A DNA stretch of 64,000 nt from Ruminiclostridium herbifermentans (GCF_005473905.2 NZ_CP061336.1:4084501-4148500); one strand, 5' to 3'; shown: positions 54,541 through 64,000, counted from the first letter of the stretch. Numbers and translations are program-made. Notes: a model not told the origin generated them from the sequence alone.

Positions 54541-55379
54541 AGGGTTCTATTGCAAAAACTTTTGAATCTTCTGCAACACCTATGTTAAAACCATATCCTA
54601 TTATTGGTAAGGAGTAAATGCCTTATGAAATCAAATCTATTTAGATGGAAACACTACAATCGAGCATCATTATTTTTTGTGTTCGTTGGTATTTGAAATA
54701 TACAGTCTCTAATTTCGAGATTTATCTGAATAATGCAAGAACGAGGTCTAAGTATACATCCTTCCACCATCTATCGCTGGGTTCTCAATATTCGCCTATT
54801 ATGAGTAAAAATATTATAAGGCACCTGAAATCTAGCAATGATTCATGGCATCTAGATTAAACTTATTTAAAAAACCGTGGTAAATATATGTATCTTTATC
54901 GTGCTGTGGACTCCTCTAGAAATACTATAGATTTTTGGTTGTCTATGAACTGTGATAAAAAATCGACCAAAAAGTTTCTAAAAAGAGCTCTTTCCTCTCC
55001 TAATAACTCCATCCCAAGATTTATCACAACTGATAAATATGCTGCCACAAAATTTGCTATTATTGAAGAACAATATTGTGGTAATATCTTGTAAAGCAGA
55101 GCATCTCATGGTCAAACACCTAGACATTATAATCGAGCAGGATCACAGGCACATCAAGCAAGTCACCAACTCTATGCTTGGTTTTAAAACTTCAACTCTG
55201 CCTGTTCAATTATTGCTGGAGTTGAAATCCTTCACATGATACATAAAGGGCAAATATAACAGATGAAGTTATATTGATTAACCAGCTTTTTGGTATTGCA
55301 TAAAGTATTAGTGAAATAAAAGTCATCTCGTCTATTACAAAAATCATTCCTGTTCAAGTATTATTTGCAACAAAACCCT
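54541..55379 (+). mobile_element. Near full-length, decayed IS6-family element
   Basis: 839 bp with imperfect ends AGGGTTCTATTGCAAAAA and TTATTTGCAACAAAACCCT. The transposase is in pieces in several frames: IIIFCVRWYLKYTVSNFEIY, YLYRAVDSSRNTIDFWLS with the DDE first Asp, FITTDKYAA with the second Asp and IIEQDHRHIKQVTNSMLGF with the final Glu. Several frameshifts make it inactive. Confidence 0.88.
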
Positions 55380-55381
55380 TT

Positions 55382-56419
55382 TTAGGAATTGCGACAAAAG
55401 AAAAGATCTTCATAGTAATTCTTCCATAATAACAACATATCATTATTTGGAAATAATTTTACCTGTTCATTAAAGCTACTTACGAAATTTAAATCATGCT
55501 GGATAATATCATAAATTATATTATTTCCTGTTTCACCATTTAACAATACTTTTTCTACAGCTTCCCGTGTGGTTCCAGCCCAAAAATCAGCAAGTTGCAA
55601 CAATGCATCCTTTTTTGAGTCTCCAAATTCGATTTCTCTATTTTGTTGTACAGCTGCTTGTTGTAATGCTACACTTAATTCATTGATTTTGTCGTGAATT
55701 ACATTTGATAAACTAATCGACTCCGTTCTAGATAATATGTTATTAAAAGAATCAATATGTGGACATACTGCAACAGCAGATTCTCCACTTTTGTAATAGT
55801 CTACCAAAGGGAAAAGGTGTCTTAGTGATAATCCCAACTCACTATAGTTATTAACTGAGTCAAGAGTATCTTCAACATACTCTTTAATATCTGTATTGTC
55901 AGCTTCATCAATTAACCTGCAACAAAGACTTTTAAGTTTATCTAAATCTTTTTTATCACTATCAAACATTTCAACAAAATCGCCAAAAAGATTATCGCTA
56001 ATTTTATCATATATATAATTTGCAAAGCTTCTTCGTAATACTCCTGCATCATAAGAATAATACTGTTCTTCAGGGAAGTCATAATAAGGAATAATGCAGT
56101 AATTAACAATGTGCATTGCAATACAAAATTTTTTATTGACAACCTCAATTAGCATTTTGCATTCATTTGAGTAAATAATATTCCAAAATTCTTCTGTTAA
56201 TTCATTAATGTTCTTTTTAACAGTTTCTTTTGTCGATTTGAACTCACCCTGTATTTTATAACGTGCATGTAGTTCGTTTATTTTATTTTCAATTACTTCT
56301 ACTTTATTTTCGGGGATTAAAACTCCGCATAATAAAAAATAAGGTTGCTTTGAAAAATTCCAACAGAGATCATATTTTTGAGTACCAGTTCTACCGCTCT
56401 CATCTAAAATAAGTAGCAA
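55382..56419 (-). CDS. DUF3800 protein
   Basis: 345 aa. RNase H-like DUF3800 signature: LLILDESGRTG at the start and FGDSKKDALLQLADFWAG near residue 265 supply acidic metal-binding residues. A putative nuclease often found in phages and defence islands. Start is probably the TTG at 56419; the ribosome site (GGGTG) is weak. Between two IS6 relics. Confidence 0.8.
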   Translation of the reverse strand: MLLILDESGRTGTQKYDLCWNFSKQPYFLLCGVLIPENKVEVIENKINELHARYKIQGEFKSTKETVKKNINELTEEFWNIIYSNECKMLIEVVNKKFCIAMHIVNYCIIPYYDFPEEQYYSYDAGVLRRSFANYIYDKISDNLFGDFVEMFDSDKKDLDKLKSLCCRLIDEADNTDIKEYVEDTLDSVNNYSELGLSLRHLFPLVDYYKSGESAVAVCPHIDSFNNILSRTESISLSNVIHDKINELSVALQQAAVQQNREIEFGDSKKDALLQLADFWAGTTREAVEKVLLNGETGNNIIYDIIQHDLNFVSSFNEQVKLFPNNDMLLLWKNYYEDLFFCRNS

Positions 56420-56580
56420 TTAATATCACCCACTTCCAAAAATTGATAATTAAATATATGATAAATAAATCATAACTCAATATGTTGTCTAATTTAATAC
56501 CAAAATATGCTTAGAATATTCAGCTACAATATCAAATTTTACGTTTTACGTTTCTGATATTTGTGAGCACTTTCAAAATC

Positions 56581-56682
56581 GGTTCTGGTGCAAAAATAAA
56601 TTCTGTGATAGCATATAGAGGAAAGAGGTTACAAAATGTCACAGAATCTATTTAAGTGGAAGCACTTGAATCAGAAATAAAA
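56581..56682 (+). mobile_element. One-ended IS6-like relic
   Basis: GGTTCTGGTGCAAAAATAAA end followed by a remnant transposase start (MSQNLFKWKHLNQK). Same end type as the 143-bp element and the inverted relic at 62474-62567. Confidence 0.75.
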
Positions 56683-56779
56683 GTCAGAACGCATCTGAAT
56701 CTATAGCCCCATACTTGTCTGTTGTAATTGATTTTAAGGTAGTTTTTCAAAAATGCCAGTCCGTGGAACATATCAATGT

Positions 56780-59464
56780 TTACTCACCGCCAATTTCTAC
56801 AATGAATGAATTGTCAATCATGTCCTCAATTCTGTTTGCCTCTTTGATACGATTGACAAAATCATAATTTAGTAGTTCCTCATTCCATATTCGAACAATG
56901 CTTTTTTCAGCAACATACTGTAGGCTTTTAATTATTCTTGAAATCTTATACAGATAGCTACCTTCGTCATACATTGAACTTTCATCTCCCCATTCTTCCG
57001 ACTGACTAGAGTACTCTAATGCAGGCATATTTAAGTTCTTTTCCTTTTCAAGTCTTGTATAATTACCTTGCAACAATTTACAAGATTCCTCTGATTCTAA
57101 TAAAGCCTTGAAATCCTTGTAAACTCTTCTAGATGCCACATCATAAGCAAAGTAAGGTGTAACCTTTCCATCTGTTGGATTAACAAACAAGTGGCAATAA
57201 GAATATGCTTCAAAATTTCCAGGTTTATCTACATCTACTATACAACCATGAATCTTTCCAGATCCTCCAAGTCTTTTTACAAACTCTGAAATTTTTTTCT
57301 GCCCACCTGTGTATTTGTCTAGCAGTTGATGAACATTTTCTATATAGATATCAAGAGTATCATAATAATATTGTAAATCCTCTGGTCTATCTCGTGACAA
57401 TTTGCGCAGTTTACCTCCATCCAAAAGATAAAGACATTTATTTTTGGACTGCTTGGAATATAAGCAATGGATAAAGAACATGTACTTTCCATTCTTCTTT
57501 ATCATGTAAATCTGTCCATCTTCTTTTCCAAAAGACATCTGCACCAGCTTACCCATATTAAAATCCATATATTGACTCTTTATAATTGGATGAATGCCAT
57601 CTTTAAAATATGCAAATATGTCATATTCATTATTAATATAGAAGTATTTTAGTCCTACTGTTTCTGTTTTATAACCAATTTGATTGTCTGCATAAACCAC
57701 CTTATTACCGCTAATATCAAAGTAATTACGGTGGTTATGCCCGTTTACGTAAATCCAATTCGGATTATATGAGTCTCCATTCCAGTCCCACTTCTGCATA
57801 TGTGTAAGAACTATAACTTTATTTTCCGGAAGCGCCTGAAGCAATTTACGGTATATATTATCAAATCTACGAGTTTCAAAAATATCTTTTTCCAGTGCCT
57901 CTTCCGCAGATGTTGATTCTTCAAAAGTCTTTCCATAACGCATATTTATAGCATTATATTTACTATTTAAAGCGCTAAATCCAATACCTCCAAGTATTGC
58001 TGCAGAACACTTCTTTGCCTGTTTCCTTAATTGTCCTATTTTAAGATCATGGATTTCATCTTCACTAAGTATAGAATGCCGATGTCGATTTTTTATCAAA
58101 AGCAAGTCATTATGGAGGAATGTGATTCCCAAGCCTTTAAAGTATTCACGATAAACCTGAATGTTATTTTCAATTTCATCCCATGGATCCCAAAGTTCAT
58201 GATTTCCATGTATGACTACAATCTTTTGGGGATTCCATAATCCCACCAATTCCTCATAAAATATTTTTGCTAATTCAAAATCCGAAGCAGTATCTCCAGC
58301 AATTAGTAAGTAACTGTCATTAGGAAATGTTCCCACCGATGCCAGCATTTTTTTCGCCAAAGACTTAACATACCATTTAACTTCTTCCTTTGATGCTCTT
58401 AGTTTAAACTTATGTAAAACTCTATGGCACAGATGAATATCACTCACATAGAAAAATGGTATGTAGTTGTTATCAAATCTTCCATATCCATCCTCATCAA
58501 CAGGCTTTGGATAATTGAATCCAGTCAGAAGACAGATTTCGTTTTTCTCCACTTCAGATAAGTCCGTGAACTCTATTCTTTTCTTCAGTCCTTCAAAATA
58601 TATTCCATCAAACAGTCCTTGTTCTGCCAAAACGTCTTGATGAATAACTGCTCCTTCTATGTTGTATTTCTTTAGGTCGATGCCTTCGAATTTACATGTA
58701 CGTAATTCAGCATCACATAGATTGCCATCTACAAAATTGTAAAATTCATCAAAGTTCTGAAACTCCGCCATTACAGTATACGAATACTCTCTTATTCTGC
58801 TATCACACAAAAAGGATGGTATTCTTTCATAAATCACCTTTATTTTTGCTATAAATAAACCAGTTTCCGAATTGTACGATTTACTAAGAAGACTTATTTT
58901 CCCTTGAGATTTCTGATAATCTAAAATCTTTTGATTCTTCTTTATTGCTACAGGCATGTACTTAGAGACAGAGAAGTCTTTCTTAATATATGCCATACAA
59001 ATATCTATACCATTTTTGCATGCAGGCATATAAGTTAGCCAGTCAATATTATGTTCAACTATACTCTCAAGAAGTTCTGATGGGGTTTCTTCATTCAATA
59101 TCTCGTACCTTATTTCTTGAGGAACATATGCCAAAGTATCTAGTTTATTTGTTACTGCAAGTAAACATATATCCAGCGTTAACAATTCAGAAGGAACTTT
59201 ATTAAGTAAATCTGCATTAGACTGAACAGCCAGCAAACACATTTCCTTGGTAACAAACTGTTTTGGAACATATCGAAATGCATTTGCATCCTTCTCAACC
59301 GCAGTCAAACAAATTTCTGCATCAATACATTTTCTGGACGCATATTGCAATGCCTTGGGATTTTGACTGATAGCCTCTTTACACTTTTTTGGTGTTTGTT
59401 TATCTTTAGGTATCTGTTTCAATAGAAGGCCATCTTTTTTCAGTTTTTCCATAGTAATATTCAT
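56780..59464 (-). CDS. Large metallophosphoesterase with N-terminal DUF4116-like repeats
   Basis: 894 aa. Residues ~1-150 are short repeats in the DUF4116 style (CKEAISQNPKALQYASRKC, ICLTAVEKDANAFRYVPKQF, MCLLAVQSNADLLNKVPSEL). Residues ~340-620 are a calcineurin-like phosphoesterase with metal ligands in YVSDIHLCH, LLIAGDTASD, VIHGNHELWD, VLTHMQKW and YVNGHNHRNY. A C-terminal ~250-residue region (GGQKKISEFVKRLGGSGKIH) is unassigned. It would hydrolyse phosphodiesters; the substrate (cyclic nucleotide, NAD derivative, nucleic acid) is unknown. SD GGAGTGAG. Last gene of a possible three-gene operon. Confidence 0.85.
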   Translation of the reverse strand: MNITMEKLKKDGLLLKQIPKDKQTPKKCKEAISQNPKALQYASRKCIDAEICLTAVEKDANAFRYVPKQFVTKEMCLLAVQSNADLLNKVPSELLTLDICLLAVTNKLDTLAYVPQEIRYEILNEETPSELLESIVEHNIDWLTYMPACKNGIDICMAYIKKDFSVSKYMPVAIKKNQKILDYQKSQGKISLLSKSYNSETGLFIAKIKVIYERIPSFLCDSRIREYSYTVMAEFQNFDEFYNFVDGNLCDAELRTCKFEGIDLKKYNIEGAVIHQDVLAEQGLFDGIYFEGLKKRIEFTDLSEVEKNEICLLTGFNYPKPVDEDGYGRFDNNYIPFFYVSDIHLCHRVLHKFKLRASKEEVKWYVKSLAKKMLASVGTFPNDSYLLIAGDTASDFELAKIFYEELVGLWNPQKIVVIHGNHELWDPWDEIENNIQVYREYFKGLGITFLHNDLLLIKNRHRHSILSEDEIHDLKIGQLRKQAKKCSAAILGGIGFSALNSKYNAINMRYGKTFEESTSAEEALEKDIFETRRFDNIYRKLLQALPENKVIVLTHMQKWDWNGDSYNPNWIYVNGHNHRNYFDISGNKVVYADNQIGYKTETVGLKYFYINNEYDIFAYFKDGIHPIIKSQYMDFNMGKLVQMSFGKEDGQIYMIKKNGKYMFFIHCLYSKQSKNKCLYLLDGGKLRKLSRDRPEDLQYYYDTLDIYIENVHQLLDKYTGGQKKISEFVKRLGGSGKIHGCIVDVDKPGNFEAYSYCHLFVNPTDGKVTPYFAYDVASRRVYKDFKALLESEESCKLLQGNYTRLEKEKNLNMPALEYSSQSEEWGDESSMYDEGSYLYKISRIIKSLQYVAEKSIVRIWNEELLNYDFVNRIKEANRIEDMIDNSFIVEIGGE

Positions 59465-59555
59465 CTAATACTCACTCCAATCACGCACTTGCTCCTGTTC
59501 CTAAAATTTAATGTGAGCCGCTTTCATATTGGAGCAGAAGAGTAGTTTTTCTATT

Positions 59556-60464
59556 CTAGTTTTTTATATTTCCATAGACTTTAATTACCTTATATGTTGC
59601 TCTGCCAGTTGGATTTCCATAGAAGTCTTTTTTATATGAGGCTTGGACAGAAGCAGAAATATAACAGCCAGGTTTTAAAACAAAAGCATTCTCACGAAAT
59701 CTGGATAGCCATTCTTCATCAAGAATTTTTGCTTTGATATTTTTATTGCCTAATAAAAATTCCCAAGCAGTATCTCCCAAAATATCGGGCTTTTTAATTA
59801 TAAGCTCTGCATTAAACACGTTAATGTAAGGCTGTGCCGATTCTAATTTTCTTATTTCTCTTTTTGGTAATTCTCTAATTTTACATTCAGATAAGTTATC
59901 TTCATCTATTGTATTTCCAGTATTAAAAATCTTAACTGATAAATCTTCAACATCTTCGGAAGAACAGCTTAATGATTCATCATTTGATGATATAATAAAT
60001 CCACCTTGTTGATCATGTATTTTTATATTATTAGACATGTTAGAAACATGATAATCGGCCATGTAATTATTAATTACAACCCCACTTGATTTTGGAACAA
60101 TGATAGTATTTCCATAATTGTTTTCTACTTTTATTGTATTATCATCAAATTCAGAAATTCGTCTTGGCTTTTTCCCTTTTAAGTGTTTTTTCAATTCAAA
60201 TACGCCAACAAGACAAGTGATTATATTTGCTGAAACACCTATTCCGCTTATTATATTTTGCAGATTAAATACTATTTCAAAACTACCTTTTTCAAAAGCA
60301 GTTACATTTAGTTTATATCCATTTCTAGATCCTTCTTCATCTGCAATGATTTCAGTCAATTTTGATATATCATATAGAATATTTGACAACAGTTCAGCTT
60401 GAATTTGATATTCACCATCTATACGAAGATTAAAAGTGTCAGTCTCATTTGCTTTATTATTCAT
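59556..60464 (-). CDS. Protein of unknown function with central membrane-like segment
   Basis: 302 aa. The N-terminal part (IQAELLSNILYDISKLTEII, LNVTAFEKGSFEIVFNLQ) leads to a hydrophobic stretch (IISGIGVSANIITCLVGVFE) and a basic patch (KKHLKGKKPRR); an Asn-rich middle and a beta-rich C-terminal domain (WLSRFRENAFVLKPGCYI, GRATYKVIKVYG) follow. The KGSFEI-hydrophobic-basic pattern occurs in uncharacterised proteins of accessory islands. Lies 91 bp upstream of the phosphoesterase gene. ATG at 60464 preferred; 60476 possible. Confidence 0.65.
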   Translation of the reverse strand: MNNKANETDTFNLRIDGEYQIQAELLSNILYDISKLTEIIADEEGSRNGYKLNVTAFEKGSFEIVFNLQNIISGIGVSANIITCLVGVFELKKHLKGKKPRRISEFDDNTIKVENNYGNTIIVPKSSGVVINNYMADYHVSNMSNNIKIHDQQGGFIISSNDESLSCSSEDVEDLSVKIFNTGNTIDEDNLSECKIRELPKREIRKLESAQPYINVFNAELIIKKPDILGDTAWEFLLGNKNIKAKILDEEWLSRFRENAFVLKPGCYISASVQASYKKDFYGNPTGRATYKVIKVYGNIKN

Positions 60465-60657
60465 AGATTTCACCAAGTACCTTTCTTTGACTGCCTACTG
60501 TGCGCACCAACGGGTAGATTTTTTATATAGCACAAGCTGTTCAGGCATAATAATTTTTAGTATTTACTAATAGCTTGAACTGCTCATTATCGCTAAAGCA
60601 TTCCTTTACTTGAGCTGTCAGTTATTAGCCTAATAGGCATATAGAGTATATTTGGCT

Positions 60658-61980
60658 TTATTCATCAAACCTTCTGCTTTCAATAAACTCTTCATATTCC
60701 TTTTTGAGAATATCATCCCAATACTTAAAGTCTTTGTTAGGAAGCTTATTATCAAGTACCACCCCTTGAGCCTTTTGGATAATTCTTTCATCTAGACCAA
60801 TTTTCTTAAAGTAGTTAAGAAGTTTTTCATCATTCTTTTCAACTGCTAGCTTTACTAACTCATATATATAGTGAGTTTCAGGAAAGGCCTCTTTATTCGC
60901 AATATGATCAGCCTTCACAAGTTTAAAGTCAACATCAGATGATTGCATGATCTTTTCGATAACCATATAGTCTTTATGATTAATAGCTTTCAATAACGCT
61001 TTAAAGTTAACCTTTAAGTACGAACGCATATTAATATATTTTCGTTGTATTTTATGTAATACTGGTCCCCTTGCCTTAATGAAGCAATTTTCAAGCATTG
61101 CTGTATGAGTATTTCCACTCAAATCTTTAAGAGTTAATTTTAGTGTATAGTTATCATCCGCAGTTCCATCATCATCAAGGTTCAAAATTATACAATGAGT
61201 AGAATTGAAATCAGTTAACAATGGTAGTATCTTTTCATCGTTCAGATTAAAATAGGCACATAAATCAGCACCTTGATAACTCCCTATACCCATTACCCTA
61301 TTATCACATATGAGGTTACCCTGTGAATCGAGTATTTCTAGTATTCCCCAATCAATTGTTACAGGTCTCTCAGTAAAATTTCTTACCAGAACATGAATTT
61401 GACCGAGTGTAAGCTCATTATCTATTTTAGACTGGTTTTCGATTTGTATAGGTGCCACAAATAAAAGACCCCCGTAAAAGGAAACTTCAAATTTACCACC
61501 GGAGTATATTTTATCAAGGTCACTCCTGTTCATCGTAGTATTATAGCTGCCTCTTCTAATAAGTAGTAACCCTTTATCTATTTTTTTACCTTTTTTCTGA
61601 TATTCTTCCTTAAATATATAGGGTCTGTCTTTATTTGAAGCCGGTATCTTAATAAATCCGAATATTAACTCCTGGTATTCGATACTACCAATTTCAATAG
61701 CTATTTCAGGTTCTACCTTTTCTGATAACAGTTTCTGATAACTGGCAGAGTCTAGTAAAGCATTTGGGTTTATACCTATCTTCTTTTTTGTCTTATCCTC
61801 GACCCCAAAGATAATATATCTGTCTCTTGTGCAATCGGCATTGGCAAAGGCTACTACATCTTTCAAGAAATCAATCAAACTATCACCGGCATAAGGCTCT
61901 CGTTTAAAGTCTAGATAATCTCCTTCTTCATAATTTTCAATCAGATCAACTATAACAGTTCTTTCATCACATAAATTCAT
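60658..61980 (-). CDS. AlbA_2 (Schlafen-type) domain protein
   Basis: 440 aa from the ATG at 61980 (AGGTGT upstream). Residues ~5-160 are an AlbA_2 domain: YEEGDYLDFKREPYAG, FLKDVVAFANADC, RYIIFGVEDKTKKK and IPASNKDRPYIFKEE; in Schlafen-related proteins this fold can bind or cut nucleic acid. The middle is beta-rich (GQIHVLVRNFTERPVTIDWG) and the last ~100 residues are helical (FKALLKAINHKDYMVIEKIM). First gene of the possible three-gene set with the unknown protein and the phosphoesterase. Confidence 0.8.
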   Translation of the reverse strand: MNLCDERTVIVDLIENYEEGDYLDFKREPYAGDSLIDFLKDVVAFANADCTRDRYIIFGVEDKTKKKIGINPNALLDSASYQKLLSEKVEPEIAIEIGSIEYQELIFGFIKIPASNKDRPYIFKEEYQKKGKKIDKGLLLIRRGSYNTTMNRSDLDKIYSGGKFEVSFYGGLLFVAPIQIENQSKIDNELTLGQIHVLVRNFTERPVTIDWGILEILDSQGNLICDNRVMGIGSYQGADLCAYFNLNDEKILPLLTDFNSTHCIILNLDDDGTADDNYTLKLTLKDLSGNTHTAMLENCFIKARGPVLHKIQRKYINMRSYLKVNFKALLKAINHKDYMVIEKIMQSSDVDFKLVKADHIANKEAFPETHYIYELVKLAVEKNDEKLLNYFKKIGLDERIIQKAQGVVLDNKLPNKDFKYWDDILKKEYEEFIESRRFDE

Positions 61981-62022
61981 TTTTACACCTATGGTAGTCG
62001 TTTTATATCTTGCTCCTGGCAA

Positions 62023-62584
62023 CTTATATATGTAAAATTCTACAAATGTTTCTATAATCCTTCATATGGATGTAGGTATTTTTTCAGGACATCAGTACTC
62101 TCTGGTTCTCTGGTTCACTTCGAAAACTATTACACCTTTATTTAGTCATGCGATGTATGTCAGCTATACTTCGCAGGTAAGTCCTCCTAATTATGTGCTA
62201 GCCTAATTGGAATATGAAATATGGGAACTGAATACTGTTAGATATGTGTTATTATCTATAAATAAGTACTTAAAAATCATGCCTTCTAGGGCACTCATTG
62301 CCGGTGCTGTTACGGTCGGTCTCCTTCTGCAATAGATACATACATTGGTGTCTTTTTCAGGAACTTGGTCAGTTCGGCTTTTTTAACCATGTTTCCGTTT
62401 TCATCATTTCAACAAACATTCTATAACTAAGTCAATATTTTAAACCAACGAACACACAACAATATTATTTATGGTTCAAGGTGCTTCCACCTAATAGATT
62501 CCGTTACATTTAGCAGCCTATTTTTCATAATTATACTGTATCTATCACAGAAATTATTTTTGCATAAGGATGCTTTTTGGGGAT
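62023..62584. other. Intergenic region with an inverted IS6-like relic
   Basis: 562 bp. Apart from the relic at 62474-62567 nothing coding is convincing. Confidence 0.5.
62474..62567 (-). mobile_element. One-ended IS6-like relic, inverted
   Basis: On the minus strand TGCAAAAATAATTTCTGTGATAG... and GGAATCTATTAGGTGGAAGCACCTTGAA match the relic at 56581-56682. It points towards that relic, with the AlbA_2, unknown and phosphoesterase genes between them. Confidence 0.6.
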
Positions 62585-63799
62585 TTAATAATCATAATAA
62601 TCGTAACAATCACTATAATATGAACGCATTTCTGATTCAAAGTCAGAAATTACATCTAACATTGAATCACAGCCTTCTAAAAAATTAATTACAGCGCTCA
62701 TATATTCGTATACATTTTTTACATCAAATTCTCTGTCGTTGCAACGATATTCTAAGCTATATGTAGTGGGGTATCTAAAACAATCTCCATTTTTGTCAAG
62801 GGCATCCAATTCTAAAATCTGATCCTCAACAATATCTATAATCTTCAAATCCGCATCACTTTCGGAAGCATAATGTTGTATCATTGGGCGCACATTTTTC
62901 CATAAATCCTTTTTGAGTAAATGGCTTCTTCGTTTTGATAAAAAAACATGCCTGGTGACACCATTATCTACACTAGCATAAAAAAGTCTCTTTAAACATA
63001 ATTCTATTGCGTTCCTAAGCAGAAAAATTAGTGGATAGAGCCTTTCTCCCAAGTGATTTTTTTCACAATTGGAAAAAATAAAGTCTGCTGCTTGAATATA
63101 GCCCGTAATTTTAGTATGAAATCCATGATCTGAAACTGGTTCACACAAATAGCAATTACCAATACCATGACTTGCTAAAATTAAAAATTCAGGCGACCAT
63201 TCGGCTTCAAACTGGAAATCATGATCATATGTCCCACAATTAATACATTTTTTAATTAAGTGATAAGCTTGCTCCATGTTATTTGCCACTGATATGTTAT
63301 TTAGAAATTTGTCTCTATATTGTGCTAAAAACGCATCTTCAAAAGGAAATCTAAACATGTCGGACTTTTCATCAACCTCTTCAATTGATGCCAAGTAATG
63401 TATCAACCATTGCTTTTCATCAGATGAAATATAGTTCTCGCCTTTCTCGCTATAACGCAAAAAAAGCTTCCATAAATCATGACAACAATCTTTGAAATTT
63501 TTCTGAATTTCATTCTTCCTATTGCATACTCTACAAATCAATGCTTTTAGCCCAAGTTCCATGCTTTGCCGCAATAGAAATATGCCACAAAAAAACCACA
63601 TATCTGATTTTACGTTGTTATGGCCGCTTTCAATTACATTTTCAAATATCAAATGTCCACACTGAGCATATTCCTGTGCTAGCCTTTTGTAATCTTCAAA
63701 TGGAATCTTACTCCATTTAACTTCTATAACATAATCATGATATTTAATATCCCATAAACTTTGGTAATCATCTGGCCAGATTTGCATAACAGAAGCCAT
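62585..63799 (-). CDS. Duplicated HEPN-like protein
   Basis: 404 aa made of two related halves. FLLRQSMELGLKALICRVC...CHDLWKLFLRY (about residues 73-117) parallels FLLRNAIELCLKRLFYASV...HLLKKDLWKNV (about 255-305); each half continues with D-[MC]-FR-[FY]-P (SDMFRFPFED; GDCFRYPTTY). The helical pattern and RxxxE-L core resemble HEPN-type proteins, including abortive-infection RNases, but a canonical R-x4-H motif is not evident. SD AGGTGAAA. Confidence 0.65.
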   Translation of the reverse strand: MASVMQIWPDDYQSLWDIKYHDYVIEVKWSKIPFEDYKRLAQEYAQCGHLIFENVIESGHNNVKSDMWFFCGIFLLRQSMELGLKALICRVCNRKNEIQKNFKDCCHDLWKLFLRYSEKGENYISSDEKQWLIHYLASIEEVDEKSDMFRFPFEDAFLAQYRDKFLNNISVANNMEQAYHLIKKCINCGTYDHDFQFEAEWSPEFLILASHGIGNCYLCEPVSDHGFHTKITGYIQAADFIFSNCEKNHLGERLYPLIFLLRNAIELCLKRLFYASVDNGVTRHVFLSKRRSHLLKKDLWKNVRPMIQHYASESDADLKIIDIVEDQILELDALDKNGDCFRYPTTYSLEYRCNDREFDVKNVYEYMSAVINFLEGCDSMLDVISDFESEMRSYYSDCYDYYDY

Positions 63800-63867
63800 T
63801 TTATATTTTCACCTACTTGTCCTTATGACTTATTCAACATCCCATCTCTTCGCGTGCATCTACTAAT

Positions 63868-63957
63868 CTATTCTTCTGTATAATTAACATCCCTATCTTC
63901 AACTTCAAATAGTCTATGAAAATCATCCTCTACTCCGACATAGACTGATTGATTCAT
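63868..63957 (-). CDS. Possible 29-aa ORF
   Basis: MNQSVYVGVEDDFHRLFEVE ... YTEE; no strong ribosome site. May be chance or the remnant of a larger gene. Acidic, no motif. Confidence 0.2.
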   Translation of the reverse strand: MNQSVYVGVEDDFHRLFEVEDRDVNYTEE

Positions 63958-64000
63958 ACTTAACTCACTAAGTTAAATATTAATTTGGAATTTGCACATC

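Overview
The window looks like chromosome from a low-GC Clostridia (Firmicutes; the protein flavour suggests Lachnospiraceae or a relative, but genus cannot be fixed from sequence alone). Reasons are strong AGGAGG-type ribosome binding sites, frequent TTG/GTG starts, an HK97-type siphoprophage of Clostridia style with large serine recombinases, and an AT-rich accessory island. No rRNA, tRNA or CRISPR array was recognised.

Region 1 (1-29.9 kb) is a defective prophage of moderate GC. On the minus strand at the left are a small-ORF start, a ParB-methyltransferase fusion, an S-adenosylmethionine synthetase, terminase small subunit, HNH nuclease and a sigma-like late regulator. A 2,176-bp IS21-family element follows. 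To its right the morphogenesis genes run on the plus strand: portal (3' part only), ClpP-type protease, major capsid, head fibre, connectors, tail tube, tail chaperone with a -1 frameshift site, tape measure, Dit, tail endopeptidase, a GH18-like tail hydrolase split by a second inverted IS21 copy, holin, amidase, and a serine-recombinase operon whose third member is frameshifted. The strand switch at the first IS, with unrelated gene fragments on its two sides, points to an IS-mediated inversion of the packaging module. A two-gene SRPBCC/metallo-beta-lactamase-fold cassette with its own candidate promoter and terminator sits inside the tail region.

Region 2 (29.9-64 kb) is an AT-rich island transcribed almost wholly on the minus strand. 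It carries a type II Thoeris-like locus (two ThsB-type TIR proteins around a membrane-Macro ThsA, plus a 42-codon ORF and a membrane/zinc-ribbon gene under one promoter), a 1,277-aa NACHT-like NTPase with a C-terminal PD-(D/E)XK nuclease-like domain, an Mrr-like endonuclease, a secreted metacaspase, large secreted proteins, a SUKH protein, DUF2971 and DUF3800 proteins, a three-gene set (AlbA_2 protein, unknown, 894-aa metallophosphoesterase) and a duplicated HEPN-like protein. Decayed IS6-family relics, some only about 100 bp, separate these cassettes, so the island appears to have been assembled piecemeal.

Most promising for new biology are the NACHT/PD-(D/E)XK protein, the extended Thoeris operon, and the AlbA_2/unknown/metallophosphoesterase module between inverted IS relics. 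Functional statements on the island genes are family-based or inferred; nothing was tested by search or experiment.
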